A stretch of 7,197 nucleotides of DNA from an uncultured Lachnospiraceae bacterium (GCA_900554925.1 USJG01000119.1:1-7197); one strand, 5' to 3'. Positions 1 to 5,250 are shown, counted from the first letter of the stretch. Notes: generated by a model not told the origin, from the letters alone. Numbers and translations: made by a program.

Positions 1-19
1 CGCATGGTATCTAATTTTG

Positions 20-80
20 AAAAAAGCGGCCGCACTTACTTATATGGGCCATTGAAAATGTCCAATTTCAATGCAGCCGC
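20..80 (-). terminator. Rho-independent terminator closing the sigma-factor unit
   Basis: Read on the minus strand, a 9-bp stem (72-80 with 26-34, one G-U pair) encloses an inner 8-bp inverted repeat (50-57 with 66-73) and is followed directly by six T residues (25-20). The GC-rich stem abutting a U-tract is the classical intrinsic terminator layout. The inner repeat shares two bases with the outer stem, so the two cannot both pair fully. The stop codon of the 59-residue reading frame lies inside the structure, so gene end and terminator overlap. Confidence 0.65.
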
Positions 81-247
81 CCTTTTATCTCTTTCATTTC
101 GTCATATTTGCCACGCACCCTGACGATGGGGACATTATCCGTGCCCTGGTCTCTGCTGGCAGCAGCTGTCATAACTCCGCAGCGTCGTTTTCCTCGTGCG
201 CCGCAGGGTTCCCCCCAAGTCTTTAGGAGGCCGTGAGGAAGTATCAT
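68..247 (-). CDS. Small hypothetical protein (59 aa), element-associated
   Basis: A 59-codon frame runs from ATG at 247 to TGA at 68-70. Its last third (PIVRVRGKYDEMKEIKGRLH) has normal, protein-like composition. The first part is Gly/Arg/Cys rich. I do not recognise a domain and assign no function. An internal ATG at 172 would give a 34-residue product. The ribosome site for ATG 247 is poor (GGGGGA only 3 nt away), but the ATG overlaps the stop of a preceding 22-codon frame as TAATG, which suggests coupled translation. Upstream in the same frame the sequence is open from 331 except for one TGA at 263-265. A longer ancestral protein broken by a nonsense change is therefore equally possible. 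The gene follows the sigma factor on the same strand and ends in a terminator. Confidence 0.4.
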   Translation of the reverse strand: MILPHGLLKTWGEPCGARGKRRCGVMTAAASRDQGTDNVPIVRVRGKYDEMKEIKGRLH

Positions 248-315
248 TATTCCCCCATATAGTCATCGCGCCCAAAGTGCCGCCTTTGGGTTGCAGGCTG
301 ACGTTGATCGCTCAA
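247..315 (-). CDS. Possible 22-aa coupled peptide with TTG start
   Basis: A near-perfect ribosome site (AGGAGGTGA at about 337-329) precedes a TTG at 315-313. The frame encodes a 22-residue hydrophilic peptide beginning MSDQRQPATQRR, and its TAA (249-247) shares one base with the ATG of the 59-residue frame. The 12 to 15 nt spacing from the ribosome site is long and TTG is a weak start, so the peptide is uncertain. The alternative GTG at 331-329 lies within the ribosome site itself and would read into the TGA at 263-265. The strength of the ribosome site in front of so short a frame is the main argument that something is translated here. Confidence 0.28.
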   Translation of the reverse strand: MSDQRQPATQRRHFGRDDYMGE

Positions 316-472
316 AACAGCTATACTTCACCTCCTCAGCTGCTTATCTTCGCGGCGTGCCTGCTTCGCTCGTATATGAGTTATGTGCCGATAATGCCGT
401 ATCTTCAGTTATCAAGCTGCGCGAAGGGAAATCCCCCTTCACTTATTTCCTCGCTGACGGGACTGTTCTGGT

Positions 473-928
473 CTATGCTTCTCCCATGTTTTCCAAAAAA
501 ATTTTTAATTTCTGAAGCAGTTTGACTTTTCGATGATGCAGGGCAGTTTTGGAAATTCCAAGCTCCATACTGACAATACGTTCAGGCTTTTCTTCAAAAT
601 AAAGTTTATGAATCATAGTCTTTTCGTCCGCAGACAAGCATTGAAACATTTTTTCAAGCCAGACTGAAAAAATAGCCTGCTCCTCCACTGACAAATCCGG
701 ACTGGAAAACTGGTGCTCCTTTTCCAGCAGCCGCTCATAGGAATCCTCTCTGCTCGGCAGGAAAGCTGCTGTCTCCTTTTGAAATCTTTCCCGCTTCAAA
801 TCGCTGGTAAAGTATTCCTCTTTACGCTCATAATGCTGATATACGTGGTAAACCTGTTCGCTCACCGGCACAGCCTGCCCATCTATGTAAAGACAGTAAT
901 TTGCCCTTTCTTCCTTATTTTTAGTCAT
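473..928 (-). CDS. Short sigma-70-family regulator of an integrative element
   Basis: This 151-residue protein is predicted to act in the cytoplasm by directing RNA polymerase to promoters, probably those of the mobile element. Residues 97-145 form a sigma region-4-like helix-turn-helix: LSADEKTMIHKLYFEEKPERIVS, then the turn MELGIS and a basic recognition helix (KTALHHRKVKLLQKLK). The N-terminal 11-40 (YCLYIDGQAVPVSEQVYHVY) resembles the conserved start of short sigma-like proteins carried by Clostridia conjugative elements. No full sigma region 2 is evident, so promoter melting may depend on another factor. ATG 928 was chosen because GGAGG (941-937) lies 8 nt upstream. That site is partly buried in a 14-bp hairpin, and further terminators and a leader peptide lie upstream, so expression is probably controlled at several steps. 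By analogy with Tn916 orf7, a role in switching on element transfer is plausible but not shown. Confidence 0.82.
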   Translation of the reverse strand: MTKNKEERANYCLYIDGQAVPVSEQVYHVYQHYERKEEYFTSDLKRERFQKETAAFLPSREDSYERLLEKEHQFSSPDLSVEEQAIFSVWLEKMFQCLSADEKTMIHKLYFEEKPERIVSMELGISKTALHHRKVKLLQKLKIFLENMGEA

Positions 929-930
929 AG

Positions 931-990
931 CCGTTACCTCCAGGAATTTGAAAGTGAATGAGTTTCAAATTCCTGGAAGGCGGGGAACGG
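931..990 (-). promoter_or_regulatory. Hairpin masking the sigma-gene ribosome site
   Basis: A perfect 14-bp inverted repeat (940-953 with 963-976, 9-nt loop) contains the first two G residues of the sigma gene's GGAGG (941-937). A second pairing of CCGTT (990-986) with AACGG (935-931) would enclose the rest of the site and the spacer. Folded RNA would therefore restrict ribosome access. Pairing and location are read directly; translational control is inferred. No T-run follows on this strand, so it is not a terminator. Confidence 0.6.
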
Positions 991-999
991 TAGTGGTAG

Positions 1000-1050
1000 A
1001 AAAAAACTTCTCTCATCGCGGCATTTCTCCTTGCCGCTGATGAGAGAAGT
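1000..1050 (-). terminator. Leader terminator 2 upstream of the sigma gene
   Basis: On the minus strand an 18-bp stem with a single bulged base (1050-1032 with 1023-1006) is followed by a run of T residues (1006-1000), an intrinsic terminator. It lies about 70 nt before the sigma start codon, inside the transcript that would have to reach the gene. This position is typical of an attenuator rather than an end-of-gene terminator. The loop contains AAGGAG followed by ATG. Confidence 0.7.
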
Positions 1051-1107
1051 CTTTAGTGTACTTACAATTTTAATGTTTCAGAAAGGCGGTCTCCTAACAT
1101 TTCCATG

Positions 1108-1156
1108 AAAAAGCGGCCTGCCCATCAGCGGTTTTTTTCTTTCTGCCGCTGGGCAG
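1108..1156 (-). terminator. Leader terminator 1 upstream of the sigma gene
   Basis: On the minus strand, 1156-1146 pairs with 1131-1118 (11 bp with a 3-nt bulge), followed after GCCGC by five T residues (1112-1108). An alternative 6-bp stem (1150-1145 with 1117-1112) directly abuts the T-run and would form the more classical terminator. Two mutually exclusive pairings are a common attenuator feature. It lies just downstream of the leader peptide at 1208-1188. Confidence 0.5.
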
Positions 1157-1163
1157 ACACGAA

Positions 1164-1245
1164 ATGATATTGAGCTTTCTATTGTCGTTATACTTCGACC
1201 ATCATCATTGCCTCCTACTGTTTTGTGATAGTCAAAGCATATCAT
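1164..1245 (-). promoter_or_regulatory. Leader stem enclosing the leader peptide
   Basis: Three helices on the minus-strand transcript line up: 1245-1239 with 1170-1164 (7 bp), 1238-1234 with 1178-1174 (5 bp), and 1231-1228 with 1182-1179 (4 bp), separated only by 3-nt and 2-nt bulges. Together the 16 pairs enclose the ribosome site (1216-1211) and the whole leader-peptide frame (1208-1188). A translating or stalled ribosome would disturb this stem, which fits a translation-sensing attenuator. No convincing promoter for this transcript was found: upstream DNA (1250-1310) is very AT-rich, with only weak -35/-10 matches. Confidence 0.5.
1188..1208 (-). CDS. Six-residue leader peptide MMMVEV
   Basis: AGGAGG (1216-1211) is followed by three consecutive ATG codons, then GTC GAA GTA and the stop TAA. 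The ribosome site lies 2, 5 and 8 nt from the three ATGs, so the third ATG has the best spacing and the peptide may be only MVEV. The frame lies between a potential stem (1245-1164) and two terminator hairpins and precedes the sigma gene. This is the arrangement of leader peptides that control downstream transcription by ribosome stalling or passage, as described for tet(M) and erm-type leaders. What would stall the ribosome cannot be read from the sequence. Confidence 0.5.
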   Translation of the reverse strand: MMMVEV

Positions 1246-1317
1246 CCTATTCATTTAGAAAAAATAGCAAAAAAGTTTTTAAAATAAAAATATACATATA
1301 ATTTTCGTATAGGTTTA

Positions 1318-1347
1318 TTGATTGATATACTTGAGGGATGCTATAAT
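1318..1347 (+). promoter_or_regulatory. Sigma-A-type promoter reading right
   Basis: TTGATT (1318-1323), an 18-bp spacer and a perfect TATAAT (1342-1347), with TG one base before the -10 (extended -10). No plus-strand gene follows: the transcript would run across the hairpin at 1382-1412 and into the 3' end of the IS91-type transposase in antisense. It may be a promoter left without its gene after element insertion. Confidence 0.5.
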
Positions 1348-1377
1348 TCTTTAGGAAAGTATCAGATTCAGAGCGAG

Positions 1378-1412
1378 AAAAAGAGCAGTTCTGAGTAAAA
1401 CGGAACTGCTCT
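1378..1412 (-). terminator. Terminator downstream of the transposase unit
   Basis: A perfect 10-bp stem (1412-1403 with 1391-1382, 11-nt loop), read on the minus strand, runs into five T residues (1382-1378). It lies about 210 nt beyond the transposase stop and would stop transcription of the recombinase-transposase pair before it enters the sigma leader. On the plus strand no T-run follows, so it acts in one direction only. Confidence 0.6.
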
Positions 1413-1622
1413 GAATGTGATTCTTTCCAATTGTACCAATTCGCGGACGATCAGCCGGAAAACTTATGGGGATTGTATCTTTCCGGAGAGCCGAAAAAGT
1501 TCCCATTTTCTATGAAAAGTTGAAAGATCGGATAAATTTCTGATAGCAAACGGATTTCCGGGCATGCTTCGCAGACCTTCCGCAGGAAGGCCTTAAAAAA
1601 TCGGTATGAAAAAAACTTTAGT
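1413..1622 (-). other. Non-coding 3' flank of the IS91-type transposase (candidate origin end)
   Basis: No convincing gene is present. A 7-bp inverted repeat CCGGAAA/TTTCCGG (1455-1461 with 1480-1486) and a tight hairpin CCTTCC-GCA-GGAAGG (1576-1590) lie here. IS91-family elements keep their replication-origin end at this side of the transposase, usually with a small hairpin and next to a GAAC or CAAG-type tetranucleotide. A GAAC occurs at 1403-1406, inside the terminator stem. The true end could not be fixed from one copy. Confidence 0.3.
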
Positions 1623-2780
1623 TTATGGGAAAGGAGCATAGCTCCTCCCCATCTGCCGCATGGCTGCACAGCCGCATTCCGGGCAGACAGCCAGATCAAT
1701 GTTCCATATGGCTTTAAGCAGTTCTGCCATGGAGAGGCCAGCATAGCGCTGGCGGAACCGCTGGCCGCCCTGGATCCGAAAGATCAGTTTCAGGTTTCTG
1801 GACTTCATCCGGTTGTTGAGGAATCCATAATAGCGGATCTTCTGGAAACCGGCAGGGAGCACATGCATCAGGAAGCGCCGGATAAACTCTCCATGGCGGA
1901 GAGTGATCTGCCGCTTTGGATCCCCGGGTTTCCTGCCGCGCGCAGAGAAAGTAACCTCTGTTTCCGTAACGGAAAGGATCCGGTTGTTGGAGACCGCAAT
2001 CCGGTGGGTATAGCGTCCCAGATATTCGATGGCGTTACCAAACCCGTTGAAGGTTTCTTTGATGTAAGGGCACCAGTCTTTCCCGTAAAGATTGTTTTTA
2101 AAAGTTTTCCATTCCGGGGGCTGCTGTAATGCCCGGCAGGAAGAAGGAAAAATGAGCCTTTCCTGTTGGTGCAGGGCGTCCAGGAGGGAGAGATATTTCC
2201 CTTTAAACTTCTCCCGGAGGACTTTGACCGGGATGAAAAACTTTGCGGAAGACTTCCGGGTCCTGCGGTCAGAAGTAAGCCCTCCCCCGGAGATGATGCA
2301 GTGCATATGGACATGGTAATCCAGTTCCTGGTTCCAGGTGTGGAGTACCTGGATGATCCCAGGCTGTGCTCCAAGGTATTTTTTATCGGAAGACAGTTCC
2401 AGAAGAGTTTCGGCACAGCATCTATGGAGCAGCCCGTAGAGAAGCTTTTGGTTACAGCAGAGCAGAGGGTTGAGTTCGTGGGGGAGCGTAAACACCACAT
2501 GGAAGTAAGGGGAATCAATGACTTCCGCCCTGCGTTTATCAACCCAGATCTCTTTGAGCACAGCCTGACAGATGGGGCAGTTCCGGTTCCGGCAGGAATT
2601 ATTGTGGAATTCCATGTGTCCGCATTCGCTGCACTCACTGACGTTGACCCCAAGCCTGCCGGACTTGCAGGTGAGGATTGCACGGGAAGTTTTCCGCTGT
2701 TCTTCTGACTGGGAATGTCCGGACTGACAGTAATCCTCATAGGAATCCTGCCAGATCTTTTGGATCTTGAACTTACTCAT
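1623..2780 (-). CDS. IS91-family HUH transposase
   Basis: This 385-residue transposase is expected to nick one DNA strand, attach covalently to it and drive rolling-circle movement of the element. In order it has a cysteine-rich zinc-binding region (C50, C53, C63, C68, C71; SECSECGHMEF...CRNRNCPICQ), the metal-binding HUH motif (YHVHMHCIISGGG, H158 and H160), the double-tyrosine motif YLGRY (Y253 and Y257) followed by THRIAVSNNRIL, and a C-terminal CPECGC knuckle (366-371). The YxxxY spacing matches the two catalytic tyrosines known in IS91. The start at 2780 is preferred over an ATG 29 codons upstream because GGGAGG lies 8 nt before it. The upstream ATG lies inside the recombinase gene. The coding region overlaps the end of the recombinase gene by 8 nt, so translation is probably coupled. 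Length and motifs are normal and no frameshift is seen. Confidence 0.93.
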   Translation of the reverse strand: MSKFKIQKIWQDSYEDYCQSGHSQSEEQRKTSRAILTCKSGRLGVNVSECSECGHMEFHNNSCRNRNCPICQAVLKEIWVDKRRAEVIDSPYFHVVFTLPHELNPLLCCNQKLLYGLLHRCCAETLLELSSDKKYLGAQPGIIQVLHTWNQELDYHVHMHCIISGGGLTSDRRTRKSSAKFFIPVKVLREKFKGKYLSLLDALHQQERLIFPSSCRALQQPPEWKTFKNNLYGKDWCPYIKETFNGFGNAIEYLGRYTHRIAVSNNRILSVTETEVTFSARGRKPGDPKRQITLRHGEFIRRFLMHVLPAGFQKIRYYGFLNNRMKSRNLKLIFRIQGGQRFRQRYAGLSMAELLKAIWNIDLAVCPECGCAAMRQMGRSYAPFP

Positions 2781-3645
2781 GGAGCATCCCTCCCATCTTA
2801 TCAAAGGGATTGGGGGCGTAAGAAAAAGTGCGGGAAGACAGATGCACATAGATTGTTGTGGAAGCAATCGAACGATGCCCCATCAGTGCTTTTAAAGTGA
2901 GAAGATCCGTACCGTCTTCATAGTGATAGGTAGCAAAAGCATGACGGAAGGTATGGCAGGTAAAGCGGTGTTCCCAGCCAAGGCGTTTTTCGTGGGCCAG
3001 GATAAAGTCAGGGACACGCTGATGGTCGATCGGCTTGGAAGGGTCTTTTTTTTGAGGGAAAAGCCAGTCACGCGGGCGCACATCAGCTGGAAGGGAATAC
3101 CAGTATTGCAGGACCAGCAGCCATGCCTGTTCAGAAAGCTGTGCGTAGCGGGAGGAGCGGTTTTTTGATGAGCGGACCAGGATTCTGTTTTTGGAGTGTT
3201 CGATATCGGAACATTTTAAATGCCGGACTTCGCCAATCCGAAGCCCGGAAGAAAACATGAGGCAGAGGAGCGCTTTAAATTTCAGATCCGTAATAGAAGA
3301 AAGGAAAACTTGCATTTCTTCCCGGGAAGGGACAAAGGGGAGATAGGAATCAAACTTCCGCATAGGAAGCTGAGTAGGATCCCAGGACTTATGGAGAACA
3401 TACATGGTAAAGAAACGGAGCTGGGAAATGCAGTGGTTTATGGTGCGGTCAGAAAGCGAACGTTCCTTCTGAAGCCAGCGGATAAAATCCCGGAGTTCGG
3501 CCCAGGAGACATCCTCTGGCTGTTTGATGAGAATATCCTGCAGGTAATCCAGATAAGAGCGGATATAAGTAGAATAAGAGGTTACAGTGTGGTCAGTAAG
3601 GCCACGCAGGGAGATCATCTCCCGGTAAACTTTTAAATAATCCAT
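2773..3645 (-). CDS. Tyrosine recombinase (phage-integrase family)
   Basis: This 290-residue enzyme should cut and rejoin DNA through a covalent tyrosine-phosphate link. Residues 1-85 form the SAM-like core-binding domain (MDYLKVYREMISLRGLTDHT...). The catalytic domain carries the complete set: R136 (SGLRIGEVR), K161 (SSKNRSSR), H231 and R234 (HTFRHAFAT), H257 (LMGHRS) and the nucleophile Y266 (TTIYVHL). The length is that of a XerC/D-like enzyme, without the extra N-terminal arm-binding domain of lambda-type integrases. ATG 3645 has a perfect AAGGAGG 7 nt upstream. That site is paired in an inverted repeat (3653-3711), and a promoter lies at 3798-3770. The stop overlaps the transposase start (ATGAGTAA). 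Its job beside an IS91-type transposase, perhaps resolving dimers or circles, is not established here. Confidence 0.93.
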   Translation of the reverse strand: MDYLKVYREMISLRGLTDHTVTSYSTYIRSYLDYLQDILIKQPEDVSWAELRDFIRWLQKERSLSDRTINHCISQLRFFTMYVLHKSWDPTQLPMRKFDSYLPFVPSREEMQVFLSSITDLKFKALLCLMFSSGLRIGEVRHLKCSDIEHSKNRILVRSSKNRSSRYAQLSEQAWLLVLQYWYSLPADVRPRDWLFPQKKDPSKPIDHQRVPDFILAHEKRLGWEHRFTCHTFRHAFATYHYEDGTDLLTLKALMGHRSIASTTIYVHLSSRTFSYAPNPFDKMGGMLHE

Positions 3646-3652
3646 GACGGAA

Positions 3653-3711
3653 CCTCCTTGGAAAGAAAAGATGTAGTAACAGATCAGCAGGTTACTGAAC
3701 TTTCAAGGAGG
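3653..3711 (-). promoter_or_regulatory. Inverted repeat masking the recombinase ribosome site
   Basis: CCTCCTTGAAAG (3711-3700) pairs with CTTTCCAAGGAGG (3665-3653), 12 bp with one bulged base, and an inner AGTAAC/GTTACT pair (3675-3680 with 3691-3696) extends the fold. The complete AAGGAGG of the recombinase gene (3659-3653) lies in the 3' arm. If the transcript starts near 3763, the whole structure is in the 5' untranslated region and would block initiation. Control is inferred; the pairing is directly visible. Confidence 0.55.
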
Positions 3712-3739
3712 GGGTCTTGGAAAAAGATAAGAAATGTAG

Positions 3740-3822
3740 TTGTTGAGTTTGGGAATCCATGTTAAACTAATCATAGCAGTTGGCGGTTTATGTGTTAAAT
3801 GTTAAGTGTGGTAACTCAACAA
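3740..3822. repeat. 10-bp inverted repeat flanking the recombinase promoter
   Basis: TTGTTGAGTT (3740-3749) and AACTCAACAA (3813-3822) are perfect inverted copies about 63 bp apart, bracketing the recombinase promoter. TGTTAA also occurs three times in between (3760, 3793, 3800). They could be protein-binding sites or mark the edge of the element; one copy cannot decide. Confidence 0.35.
3770..3798 (-). promoter_or_regulatory. Promoter of the recombinase-transposase pair
   Basis: On the minus strand TTAACA (3798-3793) and TATGAT (3775-3770) are separated by exactly 17 bp, with TG one base before the -10. The expected start point, near 3763, gives a leader of about 118 nt that contains the inverted repeat covering the ribosome site. 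It is the best match upstream of the recombinase. Confidence 0.5.
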
Positions 3823-3883
3823 TACAACATATATCCAAAAACTGCTACTTTTTTTGAAAAAAGTGGTGAAAACACGTACCTGG

Positions 3884-3915
3884 GGCTAGCCGTCGCGCTA
3901 GCGACTTGGTACAAT
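3884..3915 (+). promoter_or_regulatory. Extended -10 promoter with two CTAG palindromes
   Basis: TACAAT (3910-3915) is preceded by TGG, an extended -10, but there is no recognisable -35. In its place are two 8-bp palindromes, GGCTAGCC (3884-3891) and CGCTAGCG (3896-3903), whose shared GCTAGC cores are 12 bp apart. Their position over the -20 to -35 zone suggests an operator. The gene behind has an XRE-like region and may bind here itself, which is inference. Confidence 0.45.
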
Positions 3916-3948
3916 ATTAAAATTAAGATAGCAACAGGAGGGAAAAGT

Positions 3949-4905
3949 ATGGGGGAAAATAAAAAAAGAGCGGTTCGGAAAAACCGCCTGACAGAGGATG
4001 AAGCACGTTTATTTCGCGCCAATTATAAATTTATGTGGAGTAAATTGGGAACTACTCCTTACGCTGTTCAGTCCAGCAAGAACACGGCTTATACAGTAAA
4101 AAATAAACCTATTGAAAACGATAACCTGCTTCCGTCCTACGCTATTTGTTTTGCTTGTTATCGGGAAGATTACATTCCCACCCCCTATGTAGTCAATAAA
4201 ATTGTGCGTTTTTTTAATGCGAACCTCAGCCCTTCAATATCTCCCTGGCAATTTCTGAATGAAGATTTAGCCGAGAATGCCAATATACGATACAAAGGTA
4301 CTTCAAAATATGACTCCCGCTTTATCGGGGAATATAATTGTTACTACACTTCTTCGGGAAGTTCCGCCGATACTACTGGCGCACTCTTGAAAATATATAA
4401 AAGGGATAACGTTTTGAAGGCAAGCCTAATCACAGGTATTCGCTCCGATCAGGACTTTCAAGATAAGGCGCTGCGAGCTATTTTTGAAAAAGACACATTA
4501 ACCAAAAAAGATTTTGACAAATTCTATACTACGTGGACTTCTGGCGAAAAACGTTATTATTACTTTGAGGGCAATGTAGAGATCACGGCAAGCTCTGTGT
4601 TAATTGTGTTTAGCAGTTATGAAGATGAGGATGTCCGGAAACTGATCTTAACACTCAATACAAAAAGATTCCCGACCAGCCGCAAAGAACCCTATCACGG
4701 TGGGCTTGCGTTTGCTATGACTACTTCGGATAATCCATTTGATACCCGTTTTTATCTGATGGGCCTGATCAACAGCAAGCACGAAGCATACCCTCTGCAA
4801 GATGAACGGATTGCAAAACTGCTGAAAATTCGTTGCAAAGGGAAGGACATTCGATTAACAGCCACAGCTGATGACGCGTGGTATCAATTAGCTCTTGAAA
4901 AATGA
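3949..4905 (+). CDS. XRE-like N-terminal protein with unknown beta-rich C-terminal domain
   Basis: This 318-residue cytoplasmic protein has no signal peptide or membrane segment. Residues 15-107 look like a degenerate XRE-type helix-turn-helix: basic start (MGENKKRAVRKN), helices around 17-33 and 61-72, and the closing pattern PYVVNKIVRFFNANL...WQFLNEDL, typical of repressor-like proteins. Residues 124-318 are rich in beta-strand patterns (FIGEYNCYYTSSG, GALLKIYKRD, RYYYFEGNVEI, SSVLIVFSSYED, HGGLAFAMTTSDNP, TRFYLMGLI), which look like a sensor or ligand-binding domain. I cannot name the family. ATG 3949 was chosen because GGAGGG lies 6 nt upstream. The frame stays open back to 3799, but that stretch contains the promoter and has non-coding composition. 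A one-protein sensor-regulator or a defence-type protein are both possible. A small frame follows 21 nt downstream. Confidence 0.7.
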   Translation: MGENKKRAVRKNRLTEDEARLFRANYKFMWSKLGTTPYAVQSSKNTAYTVKNKPIENDNLLPSYAICFACYREDYIPTPYVVNKIVRFFNANLSPSISPWQFLNEDLAENANIRYKGTSKYDSRFIGEYNCYYTSSGSSADTTGALLKIYKRDNVLKASLITGIRSDQDFQDKALRAIFEKDTLTKKDFDKFYTTWTSGEKRYYYFEGNVEITASSVLIVFSSYEDEDVRKLILTLNTKRFPTSRKEPYHGGLAFAMTTSDNPFDTRFYLMGLINSKHEAYPLQDERIAKLLKIRCKGKDIRLTATADDAWYQLALEK

Positions 4906-4926
4906 AGTAGGGAGAGATTAAGAGGT

Positions 4927-5076
4927 ATGAAGCCAAAAACAGATTATATCAAAGTGGATAACCTTAACGATGCTTTCCGAATGATCTTCTCTGGGGAAAA
5001 TGTAAAAGCGATTACCATACAGCTTATAAAGAAACCGTTTGGAATTTCTCTGAGGAAAGAGAAGAAAATTCGATAA
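4927..5076 (+). CDS. Small reading frame (49 aa), possibly frame-disrupted
   Basis: ATG 4927 opens a frame encoding MKPKTDYIKVDNLNDAFRMI and onward, 49 codons to TAA 5076, just behind the 318-residue gene and on the same strand. The start region (residues 1-30) looks like protein. The end is a lysine-rich tail (KKPFGISLRKEKKIR) as often seen after a frame change. A second frame, -1 relative to it, is open from 4968 to 5270 and reads plausibly over 5010-5160 (YKETVWNFSEEREENSINGL, ELHGWGARSDLANL). The two may be halves of one gene joined by an ancestral frame. The ribosome site is weak: AGAGG lies too close and GGGAG about 12 nt away. No family is recognised. Confidence 0.35.
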   Translation: MKPKTDYIKVDNLNDAFRMIFSGENVKAITIQLIKKPFGISLRKEKKIR

Positions 5077-5200
5077 ATGGTTTAGAACTTCATGGATGGG
5101 GAGCACGGTCCGATCTCGCAAATTTAAAACAAAATAGGCGGCAGAATCAGAAGATAAGAGCCTCCTTATCCAATTACTTTTTCAATGATAAATTTTTCAA

Positions 5201-5250
5201 AAGCAAGCGTCTATCCAGTGCATTGGATAACGCTTGCTTCCTACTATTTT
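5201..5250. terminator. Hairpin terminator between convergent genes
   Basis: A 16-bp stem with one bulge (5201-5210 and 5212-5217 with 5224-5239, 6-nt loop) is followed on the plus strand by CCTACTATTTTTC. On the minus strand it is followed by TTTTGAAAAATTT. It sits between the plus-strand pair ending at 4905-5076 and the minus-strand DUF6809-like genes ending at 5287, so it probably serves both sides. The T-runs are imperfect, so efficiency may be modest. Confidence 0.55.

Larger units (their letters stand above)
1413..3822 (-). mobile_element. IS91-type element with tyrosine recombinase (ends approximate)
   Basis: The element is defined by an IS91-type HUH transposase preceded by, and overlapping, a tyrosine recombinase on the same strand. 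Some IS91-family members are known to carry an upstream phage-integrase-type gene. Both proteins look intact, with all catalytic residues, one promoter and a terminator, so the element may be active. IS91 elements move by rolling-circle replication, lack terminal inverted repeats and make no target duplication, so neither end is visible by simple repeats. The stated limits are the nearest flanking signals, not measured ends. Confidence 0.55.

Noticed and set aside
237..515. Plus-strand frame of 93 codons, including a TTG-started 74-residue frame (291-515) with protein-like codon pattern
   Set aside because: It has no ribosome site, its end is antisense to the last codons of the sigma gene, and minus-strand small frames with a strong ribosome site occupy the same DNA. 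A GTG at 233 behind AGGAGG reads only nine codons unless one C is lost at 252-256, so a broken plus-strand gene cannot be fully excluded.
1228..1275. Minus-strand promoter for the sigma leader (TTGCTA with GATGAT-type -10, 18-bp spacing)
   Set aside because: Only 4 of 6 matches in each box, and the implied start point would fall within the leader stem, so it was not called.
1451..1744. Minus-strand 97-codon frame overlapping the transposase end
   Set aside because: It overlaps the conserved C-terminal zinc-knuckle region of the transposase in another frame, then runs into the non-coding flank; no ribosome site or recognisable family.
1868..2740. 290-codon minus-strand frame within the transposase gene
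   Set aside because: Shadow of the IS91-type transposase in another frame, with low-complexity Ser/Pro/Gly composition and no motif.
3220..3636. 138-codon plus-strand frame opposite the recombinase
   Set aside because: Antisense of the catalytic recombinase frame, whose active-site residues are all conserved on the other strand.
3799..3948. 50-codon N-terminal extension of the XRE-like protein
   Set aside because: The stretch contains the extended -10 promoter and palindromes, has non-coding composition, and a good ribosome site precedes ATG 3949 instead.
4918..5121. 67-codon minus-strand frame
   Set aside because: No ribosome site or family resemblance, and it opposes better plus-strand frames.
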